Source: an uncultured Bacteroides sp. | GTDB lineage: Bacteria > Bacteroidota > Bacteroidia > Bacteroidales > Bacteroidaceae | Direction of reading: 5' to 3' | NCBI GenBank assembly: GCA_900542985.1 | Contig: UQPQ01000010.1 | Location: forward strand, 1-64,000 | Length of the DNA: 64,000 nt | Part shown: piece after piece, positions 7,854-16,249 of the stretch | Layout of the letters: each line of letters begins with the position of its first letter | Position numbering within the stretch: position 1 is the first letter of the stretch | Notes under the pieces: model-generated | What the model was told of the DNA's origin: nothing | What the model saw: only the letters and a program-made list of their open reading frames with translations | Database searches by the model: none | Translations under genes and position numbers: made by a program

Positions 7854-9518
7854 TCAGTATCTGAAACTACTTCCTCCTAAAAACTCACGCAACAACGAAG
7901 TAGGAGGTAATTCCTTGTCGCGTACAGAAACGAAATAAGATAAAAACCTCAGCAAACGATGTGCCTCCGAATATTCCGGACTATTATTAGGTACTTTGCG
8001 CAAAATTGGCTCTACATAATCTTTTAGCACAGCCAATTCAAACAACAGTGCAGAGTTGAACATGGCATCCGCATACTCCTGATAAGGGAAAATCCATTTA
8101 TCTTCTCCTGCCCGTACACTTCCCCATCGGGCTATGGTTTCTTCTGCCGAATAGTTCCGGTATTTATAATCGCGTATAATACGGCGCAACAGACGGTTAT
8201 CGGTAGTAGGAATGTAATTGTGATAATCAAGTTGAATAGTAGTCAAAGCCGATACATAAATCTTAAACTTATTAGCCGCAGGAATATTGGGAGTAAGTGC
8301 AGGATTTAAGGCATGGATTCCTTCCAGTATCAGAATCATATGATCGTCTATACGCAATTTATTTCCAGTCATTTCCCGCTTTCCTGTGGTAAAATTGAAA
8401 CGAGGAAGTTCTACTTCTTTTCCGGCAAGCAAATCACTTAACTGTGACTCAAAGAAAGGCAAGTCGAGTGCGTATAAAGACTCAAAGTCATGCTTTCCAT
8501 TTGCGTCTAAAGGAGTTTTTTCCCTGTCTACAAAGTAATCATCCAATGAAATAGGGTAAGGCTTTAAGCCATTTGCCATAAGCTGAATGCTAAGACGCTT
8601 ACTGAAAGTGGTCTTGCCGGAAGAAGAAGGACCGGAAATTAAAACCAGTTTTACCCGTTCTCCATTCTGATTCCGGTTGGTGATTTCATCGGCAATCCGT
8701 GAAATTTTCTTTTCCTGCAGAGCTTCGGATAAATTAATCAAATCCGTTGCATGTCCTTCATTGCAGGCCACATTAAAATCACCGACAGTACTGATTCCCA
8801 TAATTCTGTTCCAACGGTGATACTCCTGAAAGACTTCCAACATTTTTTCTTGCTTGATAACTTCTTCCAGTTTACCTGGATTTTCACGGCTGGGGATACG
8901 CAAAAGCAAACCGTCATAATATTTAGCTATATCAAACAAATGGATGTATCCGGTACTGGGAACTAAGCTGCCATAGTAATAATCTACCGTATCGCCCAAA
9001 CGATAATAACAGGTATACAACTGGCCGGAAGTTTTCAACAGTTTTACTTTATCCATCATTCCCCGTTGCAAAAACAAGTTAATCACATCATCCGTATGTG
9101 CTTCAGTACGCAAGAAAGGAAGATTGGCTTCAATAATTTCATGCATTTTCTGCTTGATACGCTGTACATCATCCAATTCAACGGGACGGCCAATATGCAA
9201 ATTACAGAAATATCCTTTCGAAACCGGATATTCAAGAGAAACCGTACCGTCCGGATACAATTCTTCGACTGCACGCACCAAAATAAAACACAAAGAACGG
9301 ACATAGGTACGCATACCTGAAGTAGTAGTTATATCGAGGAATTCTACGTCTTTGTTATAATACACCCGGAAATCCAGACTTTCTACCTTATTATTAACTT
9401 TCGCACTCACAGGCCCATAGGGCATTTCCAGATTAAATCCTTCATAAATATCCAAAAGACTGCTTCCTTCGGGAAATTCTTTTGTTAAATTCTTATTTTT
9501 GCAATATATTTGTAGCAT
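7854..9518 (-). CDS. Nucleoside (uridine) kinase-like protein with N-terminal TGS and ThrRS-like domains
   Basis: 554 aa from the ATG at 9518 (MLQIYCKNKN). Residues 1-65 look like a TGS domain. Residues about 70-240 resemble the second N-terminal domain of threonyl-tRNA synthetase, including the HTDDVINLF region. Residues about 285-500 are a P-loop kinase of the uridine kinase/phosphoribulokinase group, with Walker A GPSSSGKT (296-303), SLDDYFVDR and LILEGIHALNP. This combination is known in Bacteroidetes and Firmicutes and is annotated as nucleoside kinase. The likely reaction is phosphorylation of a nucleoside, probably uridine or cytidine, and the N-terminal part may bind a regulator or RNA. 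The function is inferred from domains only. Confidence 0.85.
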   Translation of the reverse strand: MLQIYCKNKNLTKEFPEGSSLLDIYEGFNLEMPYGPVSAKVNNKVESLDFRVYYNKDVEFLDITTTSGMRTYVRSLCFILVRAVEELYPDGTVSLEYPVSKGYFCNLHIGRPVELDDVQRIKQKMHEIIEANLPFLRTEAHTDDVINLFLQRGMMDKVKLLKTSGQLYTCYYRLGDTVDYYYGSLVPSTGYIHLFDIAKYYDGLLLRIPSRENPGKLEEVIKQEKMLEVFQEYHRWNRIMGISTVGDFNVACNEGHATDLINLSEALQEKKISRIADEITNRNQNGERVKLVLISGPSSSGKTTFSKRLSIQLMANGLKPYPISLDDYFVDREKTPLDANGKHDFESLYALDLPFFESQLSDLLAGKEVELPRFNFTTGKREMTGNKLRIDDHMILILEGIHALNPALTPNIPAANKFKIYVSALTTIQLDYHNYIPTTDNRLLRRIIRDYKYRNYSAEETIARWGSVRAGEDKWIFPYQEYADAMFNSALLFELAVLKDYVEPILRKVPNNSPEYSEAHRLLRFLSYFVSVRDKELPPTSLLREFLGGSSFRY

Positions 9519-9608
9519 AATCGTAATAAATATTACTAACACAGTGAATTTGCAGTTAATTTACTCATTAAACCATTAACTGCCTATTTCCAACTTAATT
9601 AATTAGAA

Positions 9609-11303
9609 ATGGAATATTCTTTTTATGATTTTTTAAAGCTGCTGGGATCTTTAGCACTCTTCCTGTATGGAATGAAAATCATGAGTGAAGGACTTCAGAA
9701 GTTTGCGGGCGACAGACTCCGTAGTATCTTAACGGCTATGACCACCAACCGAGTCACCGGAGTCTTAACGGGCGTACTGATTACAGCACTTATCCAATCG
9801 TCCTCTGCCACCACAGTAATGGTAGTCAGTTTCGTAAATGCCGGACTACTTACCCTCTCGCAATCCATCGGTGTTATTATGGGAGCCAACATTGGTACTA
9901 CTGTCACAGCCTGGATTATTTCTGCATTGGGCTTTAAGGTCGACATTTCTGCATTTTCACTTCCACTGCTTGCAATCGGTATTCCACTTCTTTTCTCTCA
10001 AAAAAGTACACGCAAATCTGTCGGTGAATTTATATTTGGTTTTGCATTCCTGTTTATGGGATTAAATCTTCTAAAAACCAATGCTCCCGATTTAAGTGCT
10101 AATCCTGATATGTTAGCCTTTGTACAGAACTATACCGACATGGGCTACTTCTCCATTTTACTTTTTGTCTTTATCGGTACCATCCTTACAATGGTTGTAC
10201 AGGCATCTGCCGCTACAATGGCTATTACCCTTATTATGTGTGCCAATGGATGGATCAGCTTCGAACTGGGAGCCGCATTGGTATTAGGAGAGAATATCGG
10301 TACAACCATCACGGCCAATTTAGCAGCACTTACTGCCAATACACAAGCCCGAAGAGCTGCAGTGGCACATTTAATGTTCAATGTATTCGGTGTATTGTGG
10401 GTTCTGATTCTCTTTGAACCTTTTATACATATGGTAGACTGGCTGATTACTGACTTCATGAAAGTAAGCGAGGCTGACGGTGTAGCTGTTTCATTTAAAT
10501 TATCTGCTTTCCATACCTGTTTCAACGTATGTAATGTATTAATATTGATATGGTTCGTTCATTTCATTGAGAAGACAGTCTGCAAACTGGTTCCTCAGAA
10601 AGAACAGGAAGAAGAATACCGTCTGCAATTCATCACCGGAGGTATGCTTTCTACAGCAGAACTTTCTATCCTTCAGGCACGTAAAGAAATCAATTTGTTC
10701 GCTGAACGTATTCAGCGTATGTTCCGTATGGTTAAAGATTTATTGCATACTGAAAACGAAAATGATTTCAATAAATTATTCAGCCGTATCGAAAAATACG
10801 AAAACATCAGTGATAGCATGGAACTGGAAATAGCCAACTATCTGAATCAGGTATCAGAAGGACGTCTAAGTTCAGAAAGTAAATTACAGATTCGGGAAAT
10901 GCTACGTGAGGTTACAGAAATAGAAAGTATAGGAGACAGTTGTTACAATCTGGCACGTACTATCAATAGAAAACGTAGAGGAGATTCTGATTTCACAGAG
11001 AAACAGTATGAACATATTCATCAGATGTTCTCACTGACGGACAATGCACTGAGTCAGATGATTGCATTGGTAGAAGATACACATCATAGCGTAGATGTCA
11101 ATCGTTCATTTAACACTGAAAACGAAATCAACAACTACCGAAACCAGCTTAAGACTCAAAACGTAATTGATGTAAATAATAAAGAATACAGTTATCAGAT
11201 GGGAGTTCACTATATGGATATTATCGCAGAATGTGAGAAACTGGGGGATTATGTTGTAAATGTAGTAGAAGCTCACTCTGATGTAAAAGAGAAGAAAGCT
11301 TAA
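9609..11303 (+). CDS. Na+/phosphate cotransporter family protein with C-terminal PhoU-like domain
   Basis: 564 aa. The N-terminal half has 8-10 membrane segments with the two inverted-repeat Ser-rich signatures of NptA/SLC34-type carriers: QSSSATT (63-69) and QASAAT (198-203). From about residue 335 the protein is soluble and helical, with the PhoU-like pattern of acidic helices (EMLREVTEIESIGDSCYNLART). It should import inorganic phosphate with sodium, with the PhoU-like tail regulating flux. It is divergent from the uridine-kinase-like gene across 90 bp and is followed by a strong terminator. Confidence 0.92.
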   Translation: MEYSFYDFLKLLGSLALFLYGMKIMSEGLQKFAGDRLRSILTAMTTNRVTGVLTGVLITALIQSSSATTVMVVSFVNAGLLTLSQSIGVIMGANIGTTVTAWIISALGFKVDISAFSLPLLAIGIPLLFSQKSTRKSVGEFIFGFAFLFMGLNLLKTNAPDLSANPDMLAFVQNYTDMGYFSILLFVFIGTILTMVVQASAATMAITLIMCANGWISFELGAALVLGENIGTTITANLAALTANTQARRAAVAHLMFNVFGVLWVLILFEPFIHMVDWLITDFMKVSEADGVAVSFKLSAFHTCFNVCNVLILIWFVHFIEKTVCKLVPQKEQEEEYRLQFITGGMLSTAELSILQARKEINLFAERIQRMFRMVKDLLHTENENDFNKLFSRIEKYENISDSMELEIANYLNQVSEGRLSSESKLQIREMLREVTEIESIGDSCYNLARTINRKRRGDSDFTEKQYEHIHQMFSLTDNALSQMIALVEDTHHSVDVNRSFNTENEINNYRNQLKTQNVIDVNNKEYSYQMGVHYMDIIAECEKLGDYVVNVVEAHSDVKEKKA

Positions 11304-11328
11304 CCCTTCATTCATATGAACCATACTA

Positions 11329-11356
11329 AAATGCCGGTCGTGTACCGGCATTTTTT
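11329..11356 (+). terminator. Rho-independent terminator after the Na/Pi cotransporter
   Basis: The stem ATGCCGGT / ACCGGCAT closes a short loop (CGTGT) and is followed by a T tract (TTTTTTG), 28 nt past the stop codon. Confidence 0.9.
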
Positions 11357-11417
11357 GTTTTATGAAAAAGCTTATACGATTATGTATCCGGTTTTCACCT
11401 AAATGTCAGAATACAAA

Positions 11418-11461
11418 AATGGCATGTGAAATGACAAACCTCTGTCGATTCACATGCCATT
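11418..11461 (-). terminator. Rho-independent terminator after the processing protease
   Basis: There is a perfect 13-bp inverted repeat, AATGGCATGTGAA / TTCACATGCCATT, with an 18-nt loop. On the minus strand it runs into TTTTTG, 52 nt beyond the stop of the S41 peptidase gene. Confidence 0.8.
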
Positions 11462-11512
11462 ATATAAAAACTTTATCAGATATGCTTTTTGTAATTTCAG
11501 ACCTCTTCCTTT

Positions 11513-13219
11513 TTACTTGGCAGCATCAGCAGAAGCCACTACAGGTGCTGATAATATTTCCTTATATTGCTGTTTGTCCTCCAATACTTCTATAGCCTTG
11601 TCCAATACCTCATCGTCTTTCAATAACTGCATCACCGCACCACGCTGATAAAAATAACGGGCAATAACTTCCTGTTCCAGTTCTTTGCGGATAGGTTTGG
11701 CAAAGTGATCTAAATCGCGGTCAAGATTGTGATTCAACTTTTGCTCTAATGCCTTAAACTCCTCGGAAGCTCCTTCCATATATCCTTCAAATTCAGCAAC
11801 CTCCTTTAAAGTCTTCAACATTTTCTCGCTCTGACGGTCGTAAGTAAAATTACGAGATTTGACCAATGCTTTAAAATCAGCATAATCAGAGTCTGTCAAG
11901 GCAAACGAATCAACAGAAGCTGGGGCCTCATGAGTAAGACAGTACTGTGTAGCATAATCGAATATCAAATCCTCATTCATCAGATAAAAGAGAATATTAG
12001 GAAACTTCTCTCCTTTCACCTCAACATCCGGACGAATACCTCCTCCGTCACGAACCTCACGCCCTGCCGCTGTATGGAACACATTGGTCAGACTATCAGG
12101 TGTACGGGCTACCGAACCATCTGCATTTTTCTTTGCATAGTCAATCGCCTGAATACAACGTCCGCTTGGTATGTAATATTTAGAAGTAGTCACTTTCAAA
12201 GTTCCATTATAAGGCAATGGACGAGTAGTTTGGACTAAACCCTTACCATAAGTACGTGCACCAACTACTACTGCTCTGTCTAAATCCTGTAACGATCCAC
12301 TTAAAATCTCAGAAGCGGAAGCAGAATTTCCATTCACAAGTACAGCCAGTGGAATTTCAGTATCAATCGGCTCGTATTGTGTTTTAAAGGAACCCATTGC
12401 CTGACGAATCTTTCCTTTTGTGGTAACAATTTCTGTTCCTTTAGGAACAAAGAAATTTACGATATCTACAGCTTCCTGCAAAGAACCTCCTCCATTATCA
12501 CGTAAATCAATTATCATAGAAGTAGCTCCACGCTGTTTCAATTCGATAAAAGCCTTTTTTACATCCTTCGCACAATTGTCCGTAAACCCTGTAAGCGAAA
12601 GATAACCTACACTATCGCGTACAATACCATAATAAGGCACTGGATTTGTCCGGATATTCTTACGGGTAATCTTAAACTCAAGTACTGTACTGTCGTTTTT
12701 CAGAGGACGCTGCACTTTCAATACAAAAGAGGTTCCCGGTTCGCCACGCAACGCATCACTCACTCTGCTGGAAAAATCCTGTGGTTTCTGGTCACCACGT
12801 ACCATTTCTTTTCCTCCGATAGCAAGAATGATATCACCAGCCTTTACACCCGCTTCAGCTGCCGGCATACCTTCAATCGGCTCTACTATTGCAATCCGGT
12901 CTTTCGATTCGTAATAACGGATAGCAGCTCCAATGCCACCGTATTTACCTGTAATCAATTCTTTCAGACTGCTAACTTCCTCTTCGGGATAATATTCGGT
13001 ATAAGGGTCTGTCAGTGACAACATTCCGTTTATTCCATTCTGAATCATCTTTTCTACATTGATCGTATCCACATAAAACAGATCCAATTCCTTAAAAATT
13101 GAATTAAATACATCCAAGTTCTTTGAAATCTGGAAATTACGATCATCGCCCTTAAAACTTGACAACCCCAGTGCCAATGATACCATCAACACTCCTGCCC
13201 ATATTGCTCTTCTATTCAT
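11513..13219 (-). CDS. C-terminal processing peptidase, family S41 (Ctp/Tsp)
   Basis: 568 aa. An uncleaved or cleaved N-terminal signal/anchor (about 5-22) leads to a PDZ domain (about 90-170, GIGAAIRYY to LKVQRP) and the S41 protease domain. The catalytic dyad is inferred as Ser301 in NGNSASASEI and Lys326 in RTYGKGLVQ, with the same 25-residue spacing as E. coli Tsp. A roughly 150-residue helical C-terminal extension follows and ends in an Ala-rich tail. The role is periplasmic trimming or degradation of envelope proteins. It lies 41 nt downstream of the PfkB kinase and may share its transcript. Confidence 0.95.
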   Translation of the reverse strand: MNRRAIWAGVLMVSLALGLSSFKGDDRNFQISKNLDVFNSIFKELDLFYVDTINVEKMIQNGINGMLSLTDPYTEYYPEEEVSSLKELITGKYGGIGAAIRYYESKDRIAIVEPIEGMPAAEAGVKAGDIILAIGGKEMVRGDQKPQDFSSRVSDALRGEPGTSFVLKVQRPLKNDSTVLEFKITRKNIRTNPVPYYGIVRDSVGYLSLTGFTDNCAKDVKKAFIELKQRGATSMIIDLRDNGGGSLQEAVDIVNFFVPKGTEIVTTKGKIRQAMGSFKTQYEPIDTEIPLAVLVNGNSASASEILSGSLQDLDRAVVVGARTYGKGLVQTTRPLPYNGTLKVTTSKYYIPSGRCIQAIDYAKKNADGSVARTPDSLTNVFHTAAGREVRDGGGIRPDVEVKGEKFPNILFYLMNEDLIFDYATQYCLTHEAPASVDSFALTDSDYADFKALVKSRNFTYDRQSEKMLKTLKEVAEFEGYMEGASEEFKALEQKLNHNLDRDLDHFAKPIRKELEQEVIARYFYQRGAVMQLLKDDEVLDKAIEVLEDKQQYKEILSAPVVASADAAK

Positions 13220-13260
13220 ATCTATTCAAGTTGTTTATACAAATAAACACAATATTCTAT

Positions 13261-14247
13261 TTACGCATGCAGAACCCTATCAATATTTAACTTTATTTCG
13301 TTCCATTGCTCTGGTTTCAACTCAGTTCCTACTATTTGAATAACTTGTCCTGCCAAAATTGAACTAATTTGCGCACATTTCTTCAGCGAACAACCACAAA
13401 CCAGACCATACAAGAATCCAGCTGCATAAAAATCACCTGCCCCTGTTGTATCTACGACTTTCTCTACAGGAACAGGAGGCACTTGTACAAATTCCGTTCC
13501 TTTTTTAATCAACGAGCCTTCTTTTCCTGTTTTGACGATAGCAACGCTACATAAAGAAGATATTTCATCCAAAGCCTCCATAGGGTCCTTGCCAGTATAA
13601 GCCCTTGCTTCGCTTTCATTTGCAAATACAATATCTACATAGCGCTCTATCAACATAGCAAAGAATTCACGCTCTTCTTCTACAATATTGTAACTCGCCA
13701 TATCGAGACAAATCTGTAGTCCTGCCTGTTTAGCCAACTGCATTGCACGTAAAATAAGGTCATGATCCTGCAATAAATATCCCTCTATATAAAAATAGGT
13801 ATATCCTTCGAACATTTCAGGTGACAAATCCTCTGCTTTTAATGTCGCTGCAGCCCCCAGATAGGTACAAAATGTACGCTCTCCACCCGGAGATATAAAA
13901 GTAGAGGCTATCCCTGTAGGCAAACTACCCGACAATAAATTGGTTGTTACCCCATAGTCCTGCAAGGTAGCTGTAAAAAACCGGCCGTTTTCATCCTCAC
14001 CAACCTTTCCTATCAATCCGGGAGTAGCTCCCAGTTTAGCCAAAGCCGCTATTGTATTACACGCTGCCCCACCGGTTGCACGATGAGTAGGTAATGAGGC
14101 AAACTTCCCTCGCACTTTCTGCAATACCTCTTCATTTATCAACTGCATGCTTCCTTTTGGCAAATTCAGCTCTTCAAGTAACAAATCATTGTCTAAAACA
14201 GCCAAAATATCCACTAAAGCATTGCCCATTCCAAGAATTTTGTCCAT
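13261..14247 (-). CDS. PfkB-family carbohydrate/adenosine kinase
   Basis: 328 aa, a typical size. The start GMGNALVDILAVLD contains the first PfkB motif. ATGGAACNT resembles adenosine/ribokinase substrate loops. PfkB signature 2 is DTTGAGDFYAAG (266-277) with the catalytic base Asp272. The GGAA-N and GGERTF segments are closer to adenosine-kinase-like members than to fructokinases, so adenosine or another nucleoside is the best guess. The ribose-type substrate cannot be settled from the sequence. Confidence 0.9.
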   Translation of the reverse strand: MDKILGMGNALVDILAVLDNDLLLEELNLPKGSMQLINEEVLQKVRGKFASLPTHRATGGAACNTIAALAKLGATPGLIGKVGEDENGRFFTATLQDYGVTTNLLSGSLPTGIASTFISPGGERTFCTYLGAAATLKAEDLSPEMFEGYTYFYIEGYLLQDHDLILRAMQLAKQAGLQICLDMASYNIVEEEREFFAMLIERYVDIVFANESEARAYTGKDPMEALDEISSLCSVAIVKTGKEGSLIKKGTEFVQVPPVPVEKVVDTTGAGDFYAAGFLYGLVCGCSLKKCAQISSILAGQVIQIVGTELKPEQWNEIKLNIDRVLHA

Positions 14248-14264
14248 TAGTAATATTTTTTTTG

Positions 14265-14272
14265 CAAAGATA
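14265..14272 (-). promoter_or_regulatory. Candidate -7 box for the PfkB kinase
   Basis: TATCTTTG on the minus strand, 18 nt from the ATG at 14247. It abuts the -33 element of the oppositely directed tRNA-Asn promoter, so the two promoters are back to back. Confidence 0.5.
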
Positions 14273-14303
14273 TTGCATATTTCAAAATATCCTACTACCT
14301 TTG
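14273..14303 (+). promoter_or_regulatory. Promoter of the tRNA-Asn pair
   Basis: TTG at 14273-14275 and TACCTTTG at 14296-14303, 20 nt apart, form a full match to the Bacteroides consensus. The first tRNA base is at 14326. Confidence 0.75.
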
Positions 14304-14325
14304 CCTCGCAATTGAGAAAAAACCT

Positions 14326-14399
14326 TCTTCAGTAGCTCAGTCGGTTAGAGCATCTGACTGTTAATCAGAGGGTCGTTGGTTCAAGTCCAACCTGAAGAG
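14326..14399 (+). tRNA. tRNA-Asn (anticodon GTT), copy 1
   Basis: 74 nt. The acceptor stem TCTTCAG / CTGAAGA has discriminator G. The D arm GCTC/GAGC, the anticodon stem TCTGA/TCAGA with loop CTGTTAA, and the T arm GTTGG/CCAAC are all intact. CCA is not encoded. Confidence 0.97.
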
Positions 14400-14422
14400 C
14401 TTTCTAAACACAATTGCACCAT

Positions 14423-14496
14423 TCTTCAGTAGCTCAGTCGGTTAGAGCATCTGACTGTTAATCAGAGGGTCGTTGGTTCAAGTCCAACCTGAAGAG
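14423..14496 (+). tRNA. tRNA-Asn (anticodon GTT), copy 2
   Basis: Identical over 74 nt to the copy 23 nt upstream, with the same anticodon loop CTGTTAA. It is presumably processed from the same transcript. CCA is not encoded. Confidence 0.97.
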
Positions 14497-14497
14497 C

Positions 14498-14531
14498 AAA
14501 AGTTCGTCTTGTTGGAGACGAACTTTTTTTA
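14498..14531 (+). terminator. Terminator of the tRNA-Asn operon
   Basis: Stem AAAGTTCGTCT / AGACGAACTTT with loop TGTTGG, then TTTTTTT, immediately after the second tRNA. Confidence 0.9.
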
Positions 14532-14681
14532 TAAATCCCCAAAAACTATCATTATGGACGATTCAAACCCGCGAACGTACACTTACAAGTATTTACCTTC
14601 TCCGTTGAAGAAGTAAAATAAGGTTTTGATGTCCTTGTGTTACCCTTTCAACGGATACAAAAACAAGAAAGGAATAGCACA

Positions 14682-15608
14682 ATGAGAAAGTATCTTTATT
14701 GTGAAGCCGGATTTATTGAAAAACCCAATTGGCTTCCCCACTGCTGGGTAAACGTAGAATGCCCCACCCAAGAAGATTTCGATTTTCTACAAAACACGCT
14801 AAAAGTACCTGCTTCTTTCCTACATGATATAGCAGACACCGACGAACGTCCGCGAACCGATACAGAAGGAAATTGGTTATTGACTATTCTGCGTATTCCC
14901 ATACAAACCCCACAAGACAAAGTCGCATACACCACAGTACCCATCGGAATCATTACCAACAATGAAATTGTAGTATCCGTATGCTACCATTCCACCGAAA
15001 TGATTCCCGACTTTATTGAACATACCCGCAGAAAAGGAATCAATGTTCCTAATAAGTACGAACTCATCTTACGGCTAATCTACTCCTCAGCCGTATGGTT
15101 TCTGAAATACTTAAAACAAATAAACAACGAAGTCAGCTGTGCGGAAAAAGAATTGGAAAAAAGCATCCGAAACGAAGACTTGCTCCGTTTGATGAACCTA
15201 CAGAAAAGCCTGGTTTATTTCAACACCTCCATCCGTGGAAATGAAACCATGATTGGAAAACTCGGCAATATCTTCAATGAAAAGGATTACCAAAATTCAG
15301 AACTGACGGAGGATGTGCTTATCGAACTGAAGCAAGCACATAACATGGTCAACATTTACAGCGACATTCTGACAGGTACAATGGATGCGTTTGCCTCCAT
15401 TATATCCAACAATGTCAACACCATCATGAAACGCATGACCAGCCTTTCCATTGTATTGATGGTTCCCACATTGATAGCCAGTTTTTATGGAATGAATGTA
15501 GACATTCATCTGGAACACGTACCTCACGCTTTCAGTTTGATTGCACTCATTTCCGTCTGCCTGTCAGTTACAGCACTGATTATTTTCAGAAAAATCAAAT
15601 GGTTCTAA
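14682..15608 (+). CDS. corA: CorA-family magnesium/divalent cation channel
   Basis: 308 aa from the ATG at 14682, which has a good ribosome-binding stretch AAGAAAGGA 15 nt upstream. A longer in-frame reading from 14637 lacks such a site. The soluble N-terminal alpha/beta domain and long stalk helix are followed by two C-terminal membrane helices. The loop signature is YGMN in SFYGMNVDIHL, and the basic C-terminus ends in KIKWF. CorA forms a pentameric inner-membrane Mg2+ channel gated by intracellular Mg2+. The leader contains CCGTTGAA (14602) and TTCAACGG (14647), which could pair; whether this is regulatory is unknown. Confidence 0.93.
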   Translation: MRKYLYCEAGFIEKPNWLPHCWVNVECPTQEDFDFLQNTLKVPASFLHDIADTDERPRTDTEGNWLLTILRIPIQTPQDKVAYTTVPIGIITNNEIVVSVCYHSTEMIPDFIEHTRRKGINVPNKYELILRLIYSSAVWFLKYLKQINNEVSCAEKELEKSIRNEDLLRLMNLQKSLVYFNTSIRGNETMIGKLGNIFNEKDYQNSELTEDVLIELKQAHNMVNIYSDILTGTMDAFASIISNNVNTIMKRMTSLSIVLMVPTLIASFYGMNVDIHLEHVPHAFSLIALISVCLSVTALIIFRKIKWF

Positions 15609-15617
15609 TCCAACCAC

Positions 15618-15661
15618 AGTCTTGCCATTGTTCCCTCCGATTCAAGAACAATAGCAAGACT
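15618..15661. repeat. Stem-loop between corA and the next gene
   Basis: AGTCTTGCCATTGTT (15618-15632) pairs with AACAATAGCAAGACT (15647-15661) with one mismatch. No T tract follows on the plus strand. It could be a weak terminator or a processing/stability element. Confidence 0.55.
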
Positions 15662-15687
15662 TCACACAAAAGAAAACCATTCACACC

Positions 15688-16128
15688 ATGCGATACGGAG
15701 TCTCCAAATACACATTACTCATCACAGCAGGAATAATCTGGCTGATAGCAGGCATTAATATACTTCAGATTGGTATCACCTACTGGTTTCACACATCCCA
15801 TTATTGGCTTTTCAAAATCTGTGAGGCCAGCCTCATCTTCCTCCTCTTTTTCGGACTCATCTTTCATAAGGTATATAAAAAGCACACACAACGTATCCTG
15901 CAAAAGCAACACAAAAACTGTCCCTTCTCCTTTTTCGATGTGAAAGGATGGATTATGATGGCTGTCATGATGGGAATGGGAGTCGGCATACGCCGCCTGC
16001 ACCTGCTCCCCGAATCATTTATTGCAGTATTTTACACCGGACTGTCTCTTGCCCTTATAGGCACAGCCATTCGCTTTCTTCTATTTTGGAAGAAAGCCAG
16101 AACATCCTCCCCACTCGATCAGGCATAA
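15688..16128 (+). CDS. Small four-helix membrane protein of unknown function
   Basis: 146 aa that I do not recognise beyond its topology. There are four hydrophobic segments (about residues 9-31, 42-62, 86-103 and 112-131), with a basic loop KVYKKHTQRILQKQHKN between the second and third. It starts 79 nt after corA on the same strand and ends with a polar tail. The base composition resembles its neighbours. The position suggests co-expression with corA, but a link to Mg2+ transport is only inference. Confidence 0.75.
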   Translation: MRYGVSKYTLLITAGIIWLIAGINILQIGITYWFHTSHYWLFKICEASLIFLLFFGLIFHKVYKKHTQRILQKQHKNCPFSFFDVKGWIMMAVMMGMGVGIRRLHLLPESFIAVFYTGLSLALIGTAIRFLLFWKKARTSSPLDQA

Positions 16129-16162
16129 AAGAATTCCTCACAGACCTTCAACATTCTGTAAT

Positions 16163-16203
16163 AAAAAGCCGGCCTTCACAGATTTCTTCTCTGCAAAGGC
16201 CGG
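16163..16203 (-). terminator. Terminator after the secreted metallophosphoesterase
   Basis: On the minus strand a GC-rich CCGGCCTT / AAGGCCGG stem is followed by CTTTTTATT, 47 nt beyond the stop at 16250. Confidence 0.85.
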
Positions 16204-16249
16204 ATATAAGTAAAAACATTCACTTCGGAACATTCCATCAGCAGTCCGA

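Noticed and set aside
14562..14580. Short tRNA T-arm-like stretch between the tRNA-Asn terminator and corA, considered as a tRNA remnant or attachment site
   Set aside because: The flanking bases do not pair as a T stem, and no integrase or direct repeat of the tRNA 3' end is present.
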